This document shows, piece by piece, positions 1 through 18,900 of a stretch of 64,000 nt of DNA. A program made the position numbers and the translations under genes. Every line of letters starts with the position of its first letter. The stretch's first letter is position 1. The notes under the pieces are model-generated. The model was given only the letters and a program-made list of their open reading frames with translations, made no database searches and was not told the DNA's origin. Origin of the DNA: Baylisascaris procyonis. Lineage: Eukaryota; Nematoda; Chromadorea; Rhabditida; Ascarididae. Where the stretch lies: NCBI GenBank assembly GCA_037389465.1, contig JAZARR010000211.1, positions 1 to 64,000 of the forward strand, in the 5' to 3' direction.

Positions 1-2245
1 CCTAAGCCTAAGCCTAAGCCTAAGCCTAAGCCTAAGCCTAAGCCTAAGCCTAAGCCTAAGCCTAAGCCTAAGCCTAAGCCTAAGCCTAAGCCTAAGCCTA
101 AGCCTAAGCCTAAGCCTAAGCCTAAGCCTAAGCCTAAGCCTAAGCCTAAGCCTAAGCCTAAGCCTAAGCCTAAGCCTAAGCCTAAGCCTAAGCCCAAGCC
201 TAAGCCTAAGCCTAAGCCTAAGCCTAAGCCTAAGCCTAAGCCTAAGCCTAAGCCTAAGCCTAAGCCTAAGCCTAAGCCTAAGCCTAAGCCTAAGCCTAAG
301 CCTAAGCCTAAGCCTAAGCCTAAGCCTAAGCCTAAGCCTAAGCCTAAGCCTAAGCCAAGCCTAAGCCTAAGCCTAAGCCTAAGCCTAAGCCTAAGCCTAA
401 GCCTAAGCCTAAGCCTAAGCCTAAGCCTAAGCCTAAGCCTAAGCCTAAGCCTAAGCAAGCCTAAGCCTAAGCCTAAGCCTAAGCCTAAGCCTAAGCCTAA
501 GCCTAAGCCTAAGCCTAAGCCTAAGCCTAAGCCTAAGCCTAAGCCTAAGCCTAAGCCTAAGCCTAAGCCTAAGCCTAAGCCTAAGCCTAAGCCTAAGCCT
601 AAGCCTAAGCCTAAGCCTGCCTAAGCCTAAGCCTAAGCCTAAGCCTAAGCCTAAGCCTAAGCCTAAGCCTAAGCCTAAGCCTAAGCCTAAGCCTAAGCCT
701 AAGCCTAAGCCTAAGCCTAAGCCTAAGCCTAAGCCTAAGCCTAAGCCTAAGCCTAAGCCTAAGCCTAAGCCTAAGCCTAAGCCTAAGCCTAAGCCTAAGC
801 CTAAGCCCAAGCCTAAGCCTAAGCCTAAGCCTAAGCCTAAGCCTAAGCCTAAGCCTAAGCCTAAGCCTAAGCCTAAGCCTAAGCCTAAGCCTAAGCCTAA
901 GCCTAAGCCTAAGCCTAAGCCTAAGCCTAAGCCTAAGCCTAAGCCTAAGCCTAAGCCTAAGCCTAAGCCTAAGCCTAAGCCTAAGCCTAAGCCTAAGCCT
1001 AAGCCTAAGCCTAAGCCTAAGCCTAAGCCTAAGCCTAAGCCTAAGCCTAAGCCTAAGCCTAAGCCTAAGCCTAAGCCTAAGCCTAAGCCTAAGCCTAAGC
1101 CTAAGCCTAAGCCTAAGCCTAAGCCTAAGCCTAAGCCTAAGCCTAAGCCTAAGCCTAAGCCTAAGCCTAAGCCTAAGCCTAAGCCTAAGCCTAAGCCTAA
1201 GCCTAAGCCTAAGCCTAAGCCTAAGCCTAAGCCTAAGCCTAAGCCTAAGCCTAAGCCTAAGCCTAAGCCTAAGCCTAAGCCTAAGCCTAAGCCTAAGCCT
1301 AAGCCTAAGCCTAAGCCTAAGCCTAAGCCTAAGCCTAAGCCTAAGCCTAAGCCTGCTAAGCCTAAGCCTAAGCCTAAGCCTAAGCCTAAGCCTAAGCCTA
1401 AGCCTAAGCCTAAGCCTAAGCCTAAGCCTAAGCCTAAGCCTAAGCCTAAGCCTAAGCCTAAGCCTAAGCCTAAGCCTAAGCCTAAGCCTAAGCCTAAGCC
1501 TAAGCCCAAGCCTAAGCCTAAGCCTAAGCCTAAGCCTAAGCCTAAGCCTAAGCCTAAGCCTAAGCCTAAGCCTAAGCCTAAGCCTAAGCCTAAGCCTAAG
1601 CCTAAGCCTAAGCCTAAGCCTAAGCCTAAGCCTAAGCCTAAGCCTAAGCCTAAGCCTAAGCCTAAGCCTAAGCCTAAGCCTAAGCCTAAGCCTAAGCCTA
1701 AGCCTAAGCCTAAGCCTAAGCCTAAGCCTAAGCCTAAGCCTAAGCCTAAGCCTAAGCCTAAGCCTAAGCCTAAGCCTAAGCCTAAGCCTAAGCCTAAGCC
1801 TAAGCCTAAGCCTAAGCCTAAGCCTAAGCCTAAGCCTAAGCCTAAGCCTAAGCCTAAGCCTAAGCCTAAGCCTAAGCCTAAGCCTAAGCCTAAGCCTAAG
1901 CCTAAGCCTAAGCCTAAGCCTAAGCCTAAGCCTAAGCCTAAGCCTAAGCCTAAGCCTAAGCCTAAGCCTAAGCCTAAGCCTAAGCCTAAGCCTAAGCCTA
2001 AGCCTAAGCCTAAGCCTAAGCCTAAGCCTAAGCCTAAGCCTAAGCCTAAGCCTAAGCCTAAGCCTAAGCCTAAGCCTAAGCCTAAGCCTAAGCCTAAGCC
2101 TAAGCCTAAGCCTAAGCCTAAGCCTAAGCCTAAGCCTAAGCCTAAGCCTAAGCCTAAGCCTAAGCCTAAGCCTAAGCCTAAGCCTAAGCCTAAGCCTAAG
2201 CCTAAGCCTAAGCCTAAGCCTAAGCCTAAGCCTAAGCCTAAGCCT
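1..2245. repeat. Terminal telomere array, (CCTAAG)n
   Basis: Uninterrupted head-to-tail CCTAAG hexamers from base 1, the complement of the nematode telomere repeat TTAGGC. The C-rich strand reads 5'->3' toward the chromosome interior, so base 1 is at or near the physical chromosome end. There are sporadic unit variants: CCCAAG near 193, 806 and 1504, a shortened unit near 356 and 455, and extra or missing bases near 619 and 1354. The long reading frame over 451-1509 (alternating Gly-Leu or Arg-Leu on the minus strand) is only the repeat translated and is not a gene. Confidence 0.97.
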
Positions 2246-6001
<3,756 letters not shown>

Positions 6002-6209
6002 CTTCATAAGCCTAAGCTTCAAGCCTAACGCCTAAGCCTAAGCCTAAGCTAAGCCTAAGCTAGCTAAGCTGTACTGGCCTCAGGCCTAAGCCGTCTAAGC
6101 CTATGCCTAAATAAGCCTAAGCCTAAGCCTAATTCTAAAAGCTAAGCCTAAGCCAAGCCTAAGAGCTAAGCCTAAGCTCTATCAGAATCAAGCCTAAGCC
6201 TAAGCCTAA
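6002..6209. repeat. Degenerate telomere repeats, inner edge
   Basis: CCTAAG units become mutated and spaced out (CCTAACG, CTAAGCTAG, CCTATG and similar) and stop at about 6209. This is the transition from telomere to unique subtelomeric sequence, and its decay gradient is what an old, no longer renewed inner telomere edge would show. Confidence 0.85.
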
Positions 6210-6335
6210 GCCAAGAACTTCTCTATAAGATCGATTTTTTATATGGTGCAATTGAGGAAAATTGCATGGTTATCGATAAATCAGAGCCTATAAGTATATA
6301 AAGGAACAAGATTTGGGAAGAATGACTAGGCACAT

Positions 6336-6356
6336 TGTGTGTGTATGTGTGTGTGT
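6336..6356. repeat. Short GT microsatellite
   Basis: A short run of alternating GT with one TA interruption, directly outside the left inverted repeat that starts at 6370. Confidence 0.7.
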
Positions 6357-6369
6357 CTAGTCACACTTC

Positions 6370-6574
6370 CGTATCAAAAATGACCATGAAACGATCCGTA
6401 CTCAATGATTTGCATTACTTTATTTTCATTGTGTGTAAAAAAGGTCGACTATACTTTTGAGGAGACACAATTTTCATTTCCATACGATGACACCAATGCC
6501 TGTAAATTAATGTTGCCATAGCTTTCATATTGTATTGAAAAGTTGGCAAGCTTCTGGACATTCCTGGAAAAGAA
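6370..6574 (+). repeat. Left inverted repeat, 205 bp
   Basis: Starts CGTATCAAAAATGACC and ends TTCCTGGAAAAGAA. It matches the reverse complement of 8528-8732 base for base apart from two transitions (a C/T near 6412 and an A/G near 6507). Outside 6370 the similarity stops almost at once. Confidence 0.93.
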
Positions 6575-6939
6575 GTCCAATCACCATGCTACTCTACACA
6601 TGGTTTTCACCATCGACTTGTGCAAATAACAATTTGCGCCGTTGAAGAGACTTTTCGGCCATCTTTGATGACTTGTAAAATTTGCAGTTTATTTTTACTT
6701 GAAGAGTTACAACTGTCGTCATATCCAGCCGTCGCCAATTACGGTAACTCTTCAGCAATAGCACTAACTCTCACACTTTTCTTCCATATTCTCACCGATC
6801 GTCAGCTCCGTCAGTAAACTGTATAAGATGGAGTGTAAGATTTTATATACAGGTTTTCTTGTTGCCGCTGTCACTATGCCATTGACTGTATAACTAGTTC
6901 TGCCAACTACTGCTACTTGCCAGTAACCATGATTGTGAG

Positions 6940-7190
6940 AGTGCCTCTAGATGTCCCCTGTCCCGTTAGCGCTCTCCTGGAGCGTCTTATTTTCGTGAGG
7001 ATTGAGCATGGCATCAACTCGTGTGATGAAACAAACTGCAAAATCCTGCCATCCAACCATATGAAGCACGCGTGACGATAGCTGACATGAGGAAATCGAC
7101 ATTTCCGATACGAAACGTCTAGCTGCCAAGATTTGGACCAGTTATCGAATGCAACGAGGTTACTTTGCAAAATGCGAGTAGCACCTCAGG
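6940..7190 (-). pseudogene. LINE reverse-transcriptase fragment (decayed)
   Basis: Reading the minus strand from about 7190 gives a stretch with the residues typical of the region after the YADD box of non-LTR retrotransposon reverse transcriptases: LQSNL, then NWSKSWQL, then a KC pair, then WLDGRIL. These match the family pattern LQ-x-DL, WS-x2-WQL, KC, Y-x-DG-x2-L. The frame is short, the catalytic YADD box was not found upstream and the continuation is disrupted. It lies inside the inverted-repeat unit, so either the LINE inserted into it or the unit captured it. Clade is not assigned. The identification rests on motif spacing only. Confidence 0.5.
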
Positions 7191-8527
7191 TCACACTTGA
7201 ACAAGCCGAGCGCAATATTGCTGATGATGATCCCTCGAAGACAGATTATTTCGATGAATTCTTTTCTCAAATTACCCCTCACGTTCCGCCTCAGTTATGG
7301 AGATGAGAAGCACCGATAAACTCGACGTTATCAAGTCTGATATACTCATAATTGCTCACAAACTGAATGATTTACCTTTCAAAGATGCTCATGTACATCC
7401 TTTTATTCCCCACTTTATTCAGGAAGAGAACTTTTTCATTTCATCGGCCAAAGATAATTTTTAAAAAAATCATTGGTACCAGAAATCGTAGTATTGCTGT
7501 GGAAAAAACCACTAGTTATTCTGATTTCTGAAAGGTTCTAGTGATAGCATAACCAATTATGAACACGTCGTGATTTTTGCATCGGATTTCTGAAGGTTTT
7601 CTTTGTCAGCAAATTTTTTCATTAATGCTTTCTACGGAATCCTCTCATATCTGCTTTCGACCGATTCACAAAATCAAGTCGATTTGCATTCAGGATCTCC
7701 ATAAGCAGACAATACTGATTAACAAGGTTTCAGAGCAAAATTTGGCAATGAATTCTCGAACAAATTCCAAATGCACAGTGACGTTTTCTGGGGCAGCGTT
7801 CTTTTATCCATTGTGAAATCCACGATATTACCCGTTTGGAAAATGTGCCTAAAGAATGTTTCCCTCCCATTTCCTCAAAAAATCTTCACCCCGTTCATCT
7901 CATAACCAAAAGGCGCCCTCCTCACAGCCAACTCCGCAACCGACTATTTATTAGCTCATGCTTACTTCCGCCCGCCTCCTTCTTCGTCCTTCCCTTTCCC
8001 AGCCCATTCAACCCGATATTTACCAGCGTTTTTCTTATATCCGGACTCTTGTATATATTAGAGCTTATTTTTTATTGCTGCGCGTTTCAGCTTACAACCC
8101 ACTTACCATTTACTGTTTTTTTCTCATAACATAGCCTACTGCATACCAATTTAAATCCCATAAACCACTAACAACCCGTATTTCACAGTCCAACTTACCA
8201 CACTTTACCTAGTACAACTCCTCAACATTTCACCTCTATGATCTCGAAAGCCATGTTTGCTACCATTCCCAAAACACATTCCATTCAGGGGAAAGCATCT
8301 GATTTTATACATTTTAAAAAAACTATGGTTTCGCATCAACATGATTGCTCTTCCTATCTAACTTACTCAAGCAACTTATGGGGAAAACAGCGGATCATTT
8401 GTGAATCATTAAGGATAGCCGAAAATCTCTTAGACGACGTCAAATTGTCATTTCCGTAAATCATCTGTGAAAACCATGCGTGGCGTCGGATTTTCTTACC
8501 AGTTCTAAAAGAAGCACAAAGATGCAT

Positions 8528-8732
8528 TTCTTTTCCAGGAATGTCCAGAAGCTTGCCAACTTTTCAATACAATATGAAAGCTATGGCAACATTAACTTAC
8601 AGGCATTGGTGTCATCGTATGGAAATGAAAATTGTGTCTCCTCAAAAGTATAGTCGACCTTTTTTACACACAATGAAAATAAAGTAATACAAATCATTGA
8701 GTACGGATCGTTTCATGGTCATTTTTGATACG
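8528..8732 (-). repeat. Right inverted repeat, 205 bp
   Basis: Reverse complement of 6370-6574 with two mismatches (about 99 percent identity). The near identity implies that the pair arose recently or is kept alike by gene conversion. Confidence 0.93.
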
Positions 8733-9880
8733 AAGCCCTTGTTGAGGTTTTTATGAAAGTACTGTAAACATGATTGGAGGTTTTCACGTGCACATTTTCC
8801 ACATCGCAAGCGTGATAAGCGTCAAACAGAGCAAATATTAAAGAAGAAAAGTGATGGGGTTCACTTTTTTCTAGACGATATAGTTAATGTCCATGCATAT
8901 TCATATAAAAAATTCTTCCACTTGTTGTAATTCTCTAATTATTCAATTAACTTCCAATTATTTACCGTATGCTACATACAACTCAGATTACTGTGATGAC
9001 CGTTACTTATACCCATTCATTTACGTCCCCAAAATATAACTGCTTCTAATGTATGTGTAAGGGGGATCTCTTCCCACTGGAATGTAATCGCTTACCGCAT
9101 GCGCTAACGACGCGAACATTTCTCCTTGGCTAATTGGTTGGAGCGTTGCATTTGAGTGAGCGAATCGCTAACATATCGAATTGTTGACTCATCTTAGTTG
9201 GACTGATGCCAAAATTGTGTTGAAATAATGCGCTGTTTGTAGAGGCTGGAGTTGTGTGGTGATGTTTGCGAAGATTTTTGTTTGATATTTGATGTGATAT
9301 TGGTTTAATTACGTTTCGAGGATAAAGGACACCTCTGTTAGTACTGCAACATTGATGCTGTTCATGTTGAAGCATATCAAAACGTAGTAGCCGTGTTGCT
9401 TTTCGTTACTATCCTTAGTGGAATGATAGTAACGTTCTATTTCGTAATATAAGCGCATCTGCGATTGTCTTTCTTTTTTTTTTTGACTTTTCCACTATGC
9501 TCAAGATTGTTGAAGGCTTCTTAAATATCTCTTTTGGGAGTTTGTTTGGTTCTGCACCATCTAGATGTCGGTCGTGTCCACAGCCATCAGATCGAATAAG
9601 AATCAGATTCACATTCGTCCATTTCTGCTTTACATAGCGCTCTTATTCATCTGAAACCAACTTCTGTTATATGTTGCGTATGTACGTAGTGTACCCGTTT
9701 GCAGAAGCTGGTAAGGTGAATTGAATGTCCATGAGACAGGTGACCTCGTTTATTGCCTTAACAATTCCAGCTTATCTAGTTCTATGCTGCAGTCGTACAC
9801 ACGAAAATTTTTTCTGTCTTTCTACGTTTCCGGATGGTCATTGTCCATCTGTTTGTGCTTCAAGTTAGTGCGTTGTGTTG
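8733..9880. other. Intergenic, upstream of the penta-EF-hand gene
   Basis: AT-rich sequence with no gene I can support. Two minus-strand open frames (9130-9375 and 9415-9612, the latter with a lysine-rich stretch) have no recognisable domain and no clear splice structure. I leave them unannotated. Confidence 0.5.
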
Positions 9881-9890
9881 TTTATTTCAG
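9881..9890 (+). other. Probable trans-splice (SL) acceptor of the penta-EF-hand gene
   Basis: TTTATTTCAG matches the nematode acceptor consensus and sits 21 nt upstream of the ATG at 9912, with no matching donor needed for an upstream coding exon. This is the usual distance for a spliced-leader site. Whether it is a cis or trans acceptor cannot be decided from sequence alone. Confidence 0.5.
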
Positions 9891-9893
9891 TGA

Positions 9894-13783
<3,890 letters not shown>

Positions 13784-14583
13784 GCCTTGCTGAATGACCC
13801 TTTTGCTTTGTTGTGATGGTTACATCTGGATTTCAGGTACTTTTATCACTTCAAAGGGCATTCCAATTTGCACTGCATTTTTTTCATTCGTTTTTAATGC
13901 CTTCCACGAGGCCTTTATTGTTTTCATGAGCGGATATCACTTTCAGTACGCAAAACTCATTCTTTTTTAAGATTTCTATTCTCTGGTTGCTGCATTATTC
14001 TTGGGCTTATATATTTTTACTTTCAGGTTTTTTCATGCATTCGTACGCTTTCTGCTCTCTCTTTCTTTTTTCTTTCTGTCTCCTTTCGCAAAGGAAAATG
14101 TAGTGTCATGCCACATGCAAGAAGACACACTCAAGCATGGATGTTTAGGTGTTTTCAGATGCTAACATCTTTGTCATACTGTGTTGTAAATGAGCTTAAA
14201 GCGTGTCCAAAATCCTATAGCTGAACCGATGTGGTGCAGTTTTTTTCATGTATTATGGTTCGAGGGTGATTAATATACCAGTGTGAACAGATATTTTAAC
14301 TCCATTTGTGGTATATGATTTCTGTAGTAAACGATACTCAAATTTTGCATACTACCTGTGAAATGAGTGGGATATTGCTTCGGCATTGCGAGGTAAGAAA
14401 TCTGCATTGAGCTGCTCGAATGCACTCAAAATCATACGTATGACTAACACAAGCATAAAAGTTGTTCTTCGAGGCTAACATTCGTGAATACGCGCTCTTA
14501 CTTCCTCTAGCGATTTCTTTACCTTTATATGCATGGAATGCATGTAAGGTTGTTATCATAAAGTTGCCCCTCAGTGCACTAAC

Positions 14584-14706
14584 CAGATTATCTTTTAGTA
14601 GCGTGATTTCACGTATAGTGCTGGAATTTCGGGCAAGTTTCAAGTTGCTTGCTTCCAGTTTCTTCGTAGTCTCAAGAAAATGTTTATTCTCTTTCTCACG
14701 CACTAT
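14584..14706 (-). CDS. Candidate coiled-coil exon, unidentified
   Basis: On the minus strand an acceptor (AACTGCAG) precedes 14706 and a donor (GTTAGT) follows 14584. Between them are 123 nt, phase 0 at both ends, fully open, encoding 41 residues rich in Lys, Glu, Leu and Asn (for example ENKHFLETTKKLEASNLKLA), which read as an amphipathic coiled coil. I could not find neighbouring exons on either side in phase, and no family is recognisable from one coiled-coil exon. It may be a chance frame, since the opposite strand is also open. Confidence 0.2.
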
Positions 14707-15900
14707 CTGCAGTTTCTATGACATGTTGCAACTTCTTATATCCTCTCCTCCTTTCTTTCTAGAAAAGGTTCCGAAAATGTTTTCTCCATAAGCTTGGTTT
14801 TGCATAGTTTTTGTGAGTTTGTTGAGCGATTTTTCTACTGTCAGTTATTGCGAATAATACTTTTGTATTTTGTGATGCGTTGTCCGGAAACGCATAACGA
14901 AAGTGCAGTAAATCATCGTGTTTGTAGTAGGAAGATTGAAATTTTTCATGTGCTAGAGACGCTAATTTGTAGAGGCAGGTCTTTGCTTGTTTAAGTAGCT
15001 CATTGGAAATGCTTCAACTCTTGCGCTATTTTCGAACAGACTTTGAGCTTTTTTCACATTTTTTGGCACTCAGCCATCAATCTATTGAGGTTTTTTAAAC
15101 GTGGAAAAAATATTGTTGTGTGCAACACTGGTGCCACTAATTTTTCTTCGTCTGCAGTTTGAGATTACTTGCAGTTTCGTTTCTCTATGTGGTGGTTTGT
15201 ATATTCATGTTTTTTATTCTTACTGAAGTAATGAGATGAGAGGACCACCAACAACTGCAGTGGCGTCTATCTTACTTTCTGTATGTTTATCCGTTATCCG
15301 CCATGTATCCATCATATTCCATATTAGCCCTGAAATTTGGTTTGAGTGCTTTTGAACAAAGCTGGTGTAGTGATTCGATCCACAAAAAACTATATTAGAG
15401 CTTATCCTGCCACTCGCCCTCGCAGAATACAAATCTAGTGTTTTTTTTTTTTCTCAAGCTCTCATTTTGTTTCTCCTTGTCGTCGATGTTAAACGCATTT
15501 CGTCTGATTTTTGTCAGTATTGCACATTTTGCTTCTTATTTGTTCCTTGATTCGCAAAAGCATTATAGTACCGCTGTCTATCTACTGTTTCATTTTTTCG
15601 TACAATCCAGACCCGTATTTTGCAGCCCACCAAAATTTTTATCTGCAGTTATGACCTTCCTCTGCCTTTGTTGTAGCGGACATCAGATGAATGCTGCATA
15701 TTTATGATCAGCTTATCGAAGTATTTTGTTTGAAACGGAAGTAAACCGGATAAGAAAATTTTCTCAACCTCCGGGCCCATATTTCAGTCCTCAACTAACC
15801 GTTGGCTATGGAATGTGAATTTCTTTTCTTACCGAGAGAAGTGAGCTTTCATAAACCAGTTTTACCTGATGTTCTGAATAACATTGGTGACAGAAGTGGT

Positions 15901-15935
15901 TTATAAAACTTGGACTCACCTTGCAAGTTTTATAA
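15901..15935. repeat. Perfect 12 bp inverted repeat, 11 nt loop
   Basis: TTATAAAACTTG at 15901-15912 and its exact reverse complement at 15924-15935. It could form a hairpin, but it has no U tract or gene context to suggest a function. Confidence 0.6.
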
Positions 15936-18900
15936 ATCCATTAATTGCAAGAATTCGTAAAGTTTTTGTGAATTGTGGGAATTTATCCAAAGGTTGAGTG
16001 CCCAATAGTGTTGACCTCCCAAAGTATTTTATTTGAGGGCCCGGAAATCGTTCGAGGGTCTCAGACTTTGAGAATCTAGAAAACCGTTTGGAGTTCCCGA
16101 ATAAGTAAACTAACGCCCGAAGCTTGTTTTCTTAAGAAGTTTTGTGAAGTTATTTCCACGCAAAAGAAACGAGTTCGAAAAGGCTGTCCCATTGGTGAAA
16201 ATTGCTTTTTTCTTATGGATAGAAAGTACACTTGATTCATTTCATCAGCCTTGAATTAGAACTATTCTGCGATTAGTCTCATGTTGCTTGCTGATGCCAG
16301 TTCCGCATTCCTCTGGCTTGTCTTTTTTTTTGTATGGAATTCGCAACAAAGATTTTAAATCATTTTTCTGGCACACATATATAAGGAAGTGTTCGTAACT
16401 TCTTGATGCTCATCCGATTTTGTTGGAAATTTTAGCACCCAGGAAACGCTTCCTCAGGGCCCGACATCGCTTATGTTTTCCAAAAATGGGAAAGTTTTGC
16501 CGCACCCGGTCAAAGAATTGCTTTTCATCATTTGGCATAAAATTTGCGGAATTCTGCGAGGTAGTGAACTGCCCAATTTTGAAATGTCTTACTTTTTTTC
16601 TTTGTTGAGTGTAAGATTTAGATGAGATTTGGCATGATTAAGAAATCGCCTCCACACAGATATATGGGGTGTGCAAGGTGCAATTGTTATTCACCTGAAC
16701 GTTTTAAGACATCTTCAATAATGTTTAGGACTTAAAAACCAACTATGCTAACTTGTTATCTCGCGTTATATTTAGGCAGGAAATTTTCTCGGTTTTTTCC
16801 GGAAAACGTTGAGTGAATTTTTCGCTTCATTTACCATCGAAAAACTCTTGAAGGGCTCAGACTTTTGCATTGTTTTGACCCACCTAATGACTTCAGGTAA
16901 GGGACAATATGTTTTTCGTTGATGCACCATGCAATTTCTCGCATGCCATTTCTTGCGCGCAAGCCAGTATTCTGTAACTTGTCAGCTAGAAAAGATGAGC
17001 GTTGTCGGAAAAACGATTCATCGCGAGCATTTGCCTCCTAGGCTGGTGACCACAGCGAAGTATTTTTTGTGGATTTCGACTAGCTCGAATACCTGATTAG
17101 TTCATTTGGATAGGTGCTGGGAAAGTGCGGCTGCATGGGGACAATAGCTTTTATATCTTGTCATAAATGTTGATGCCGACAATATGCTTGTCGGCCGCGT
17201 AATCATATTTCTAGAAATCCGCTCCCTATCTCTTGCTCCGATAGTCCGTTAAATTCTGCCAAAATCGTATATGTAAGGAAGAAGTTGCAGCGTGTCACGA
17301 AGGTGAAGTTTTCGTAGTACTGCATAAAAATTAATTGCTTTCATAAGATATCCTTGCTAGGCCTTCTCTAAAACTCCATGATGGAAACAAATCGCCTGGT
17401 ATTACAGGTCCATCCATAAAATTTAGCGATCTGCAGATTAACTCCATTCCTTTCTCTGTCTCGAGATACACTGTATGAAATTCGTGGACTGAAATTCGCA
17501 GCATGGGTGTCTGCACCTGTTTTAGGCTGTTTTAAAAACTACCAGCTATATTCATACCATTGATGGGCCTATCACCAACCTTTCAGATGTAGCATCACTG
17601 AACACTACTGAGGACGCTGCAAACGCCTCGTGCACTTTACTTTGTGAGGACCTGTACAGCTTGTTTTTTCGAGATGTTACATCAGTTTTGTGCGTATTGA
17701 CATTGTTTTTTGCATACTTCAATTTTCGCTATGATCGTTCGAGGTATTAGTGAACTGGTATTCGAAAGAAAGTTTTATTGGGCAAGAAACTAGGTTTTAG
17801 TGGGCAGCAACTCAAAAGATACTGGCATGATGTAGATAAGTGTGTCGTGCTTGTATTGATTTTGTTAAACACTTTTTTGAGAGGCTAACGCTTTTTCTTC
17901 TGAAGTAATCGCTTTAGCTTATAATTGTTAAATATTGCGTAAGGATGATGTTGATGGTGGCGAAAGACTTTAGTGGTTTAACATTAGAGTTACAAAACTA
18001 AACACTTCACTGGAAATAGCTGTGATCTATTGATAATGCAAGTTGTGTTTGCTGGCTAATATTGTGTGCTTTGTCAAGCTACTTTTCTTGGATTTTCTTG
18101 GATCAAGTAAAGCATTTAAGGCGTGCCAGATCCTCGTCAGTTTCAAATGAACGCTCGAAAAGATCGAAGAAGCGCTGCACGTGTTGCTTGCACCCGAGGT
18201 GGCGTTCGCTGGTGCTACTTGAATGCTACGATTCGCATTTTCCTTAGAATATTTTCACTTTAACTCCGGACATAACATAGGGACAGAACTGACAGTTAGC
18301 CGTCAAAGAGTTTATCTAACAGAGCATGAATTGGGTCGTTCAAAATTTCACTTGCACATAACGAGTTCATTTCAATAAAGCCAGGAATCGTCGATCATTT
18401 GCGATTTTGATTGATCATTCAAGGAAAACAGCTCTCGCAATCGTATGATGTTTTTGCTGACGATTAGAACGAGCGGTGTGCCTCTCGAAGACGGTTGCGC
18501 TGCAAAAATTTGGCCAAGTGATGCCTTCGTTTCTGATCTCCTTGCCTTGAAAACATTGTTTCGTTGTAGACGCATTTGATGATTTGCTTTGTTTATGTGC
18601 TTGCAACATGCCCAACTATTTCATAACAATAAAACGCGTTCCCCATTCTATAATCACCAATTTCATGCTATCCACTCTTGTTGGTCTCGTTGCAGGTGTA
18701 TGTTTTGAGTAGTGCATTAGTTCCATCGCGAAATACAAATAGAGAAGAATACCAGAGGTAAAACTGAAGAAAACCATCTGGATGTGCTCAGTACACAGGT
18801 CGATTTTCCTTCACCAACATTACATTCGAAGCACGCCGTTATAACTGAACAGGTATTGGAGGGGAAATTACAGCAAGAGTACAGCTAACTAGCCGTTTCC

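Larger units (their letters stand above)
6370..8732. mobile_element. Subtelomeric unit bounded by 205 bp inverted repeats
   Basis: A 2.36 kb segment whose two ends (6370-6574 and 8528-8732) are reverse complements over 205 bp with only two mismatches. This is the architecture of a DNA transposon with long terminal inverted repeats, or of a recent inverted duplication. The roughly 1.95 kb interior has no transposase I can recognise. It carries a LINE reverse-transcriptase fragment at 6940-7190 (minus) and otherwise short frames. No clear target-site duplication is visible outside the repeats. I therefore call it a probable non-autonomous element; the superfamily is unknown. Confidence 0.6.

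Noticed and set aside
451..1509. Long minus-strand frame of Gly-Leu and Arg-Leu dipeptides
   Set aside because: It is the telomere hexamer translated; the same applies to the Leu-Arg frame at 5549-6022.
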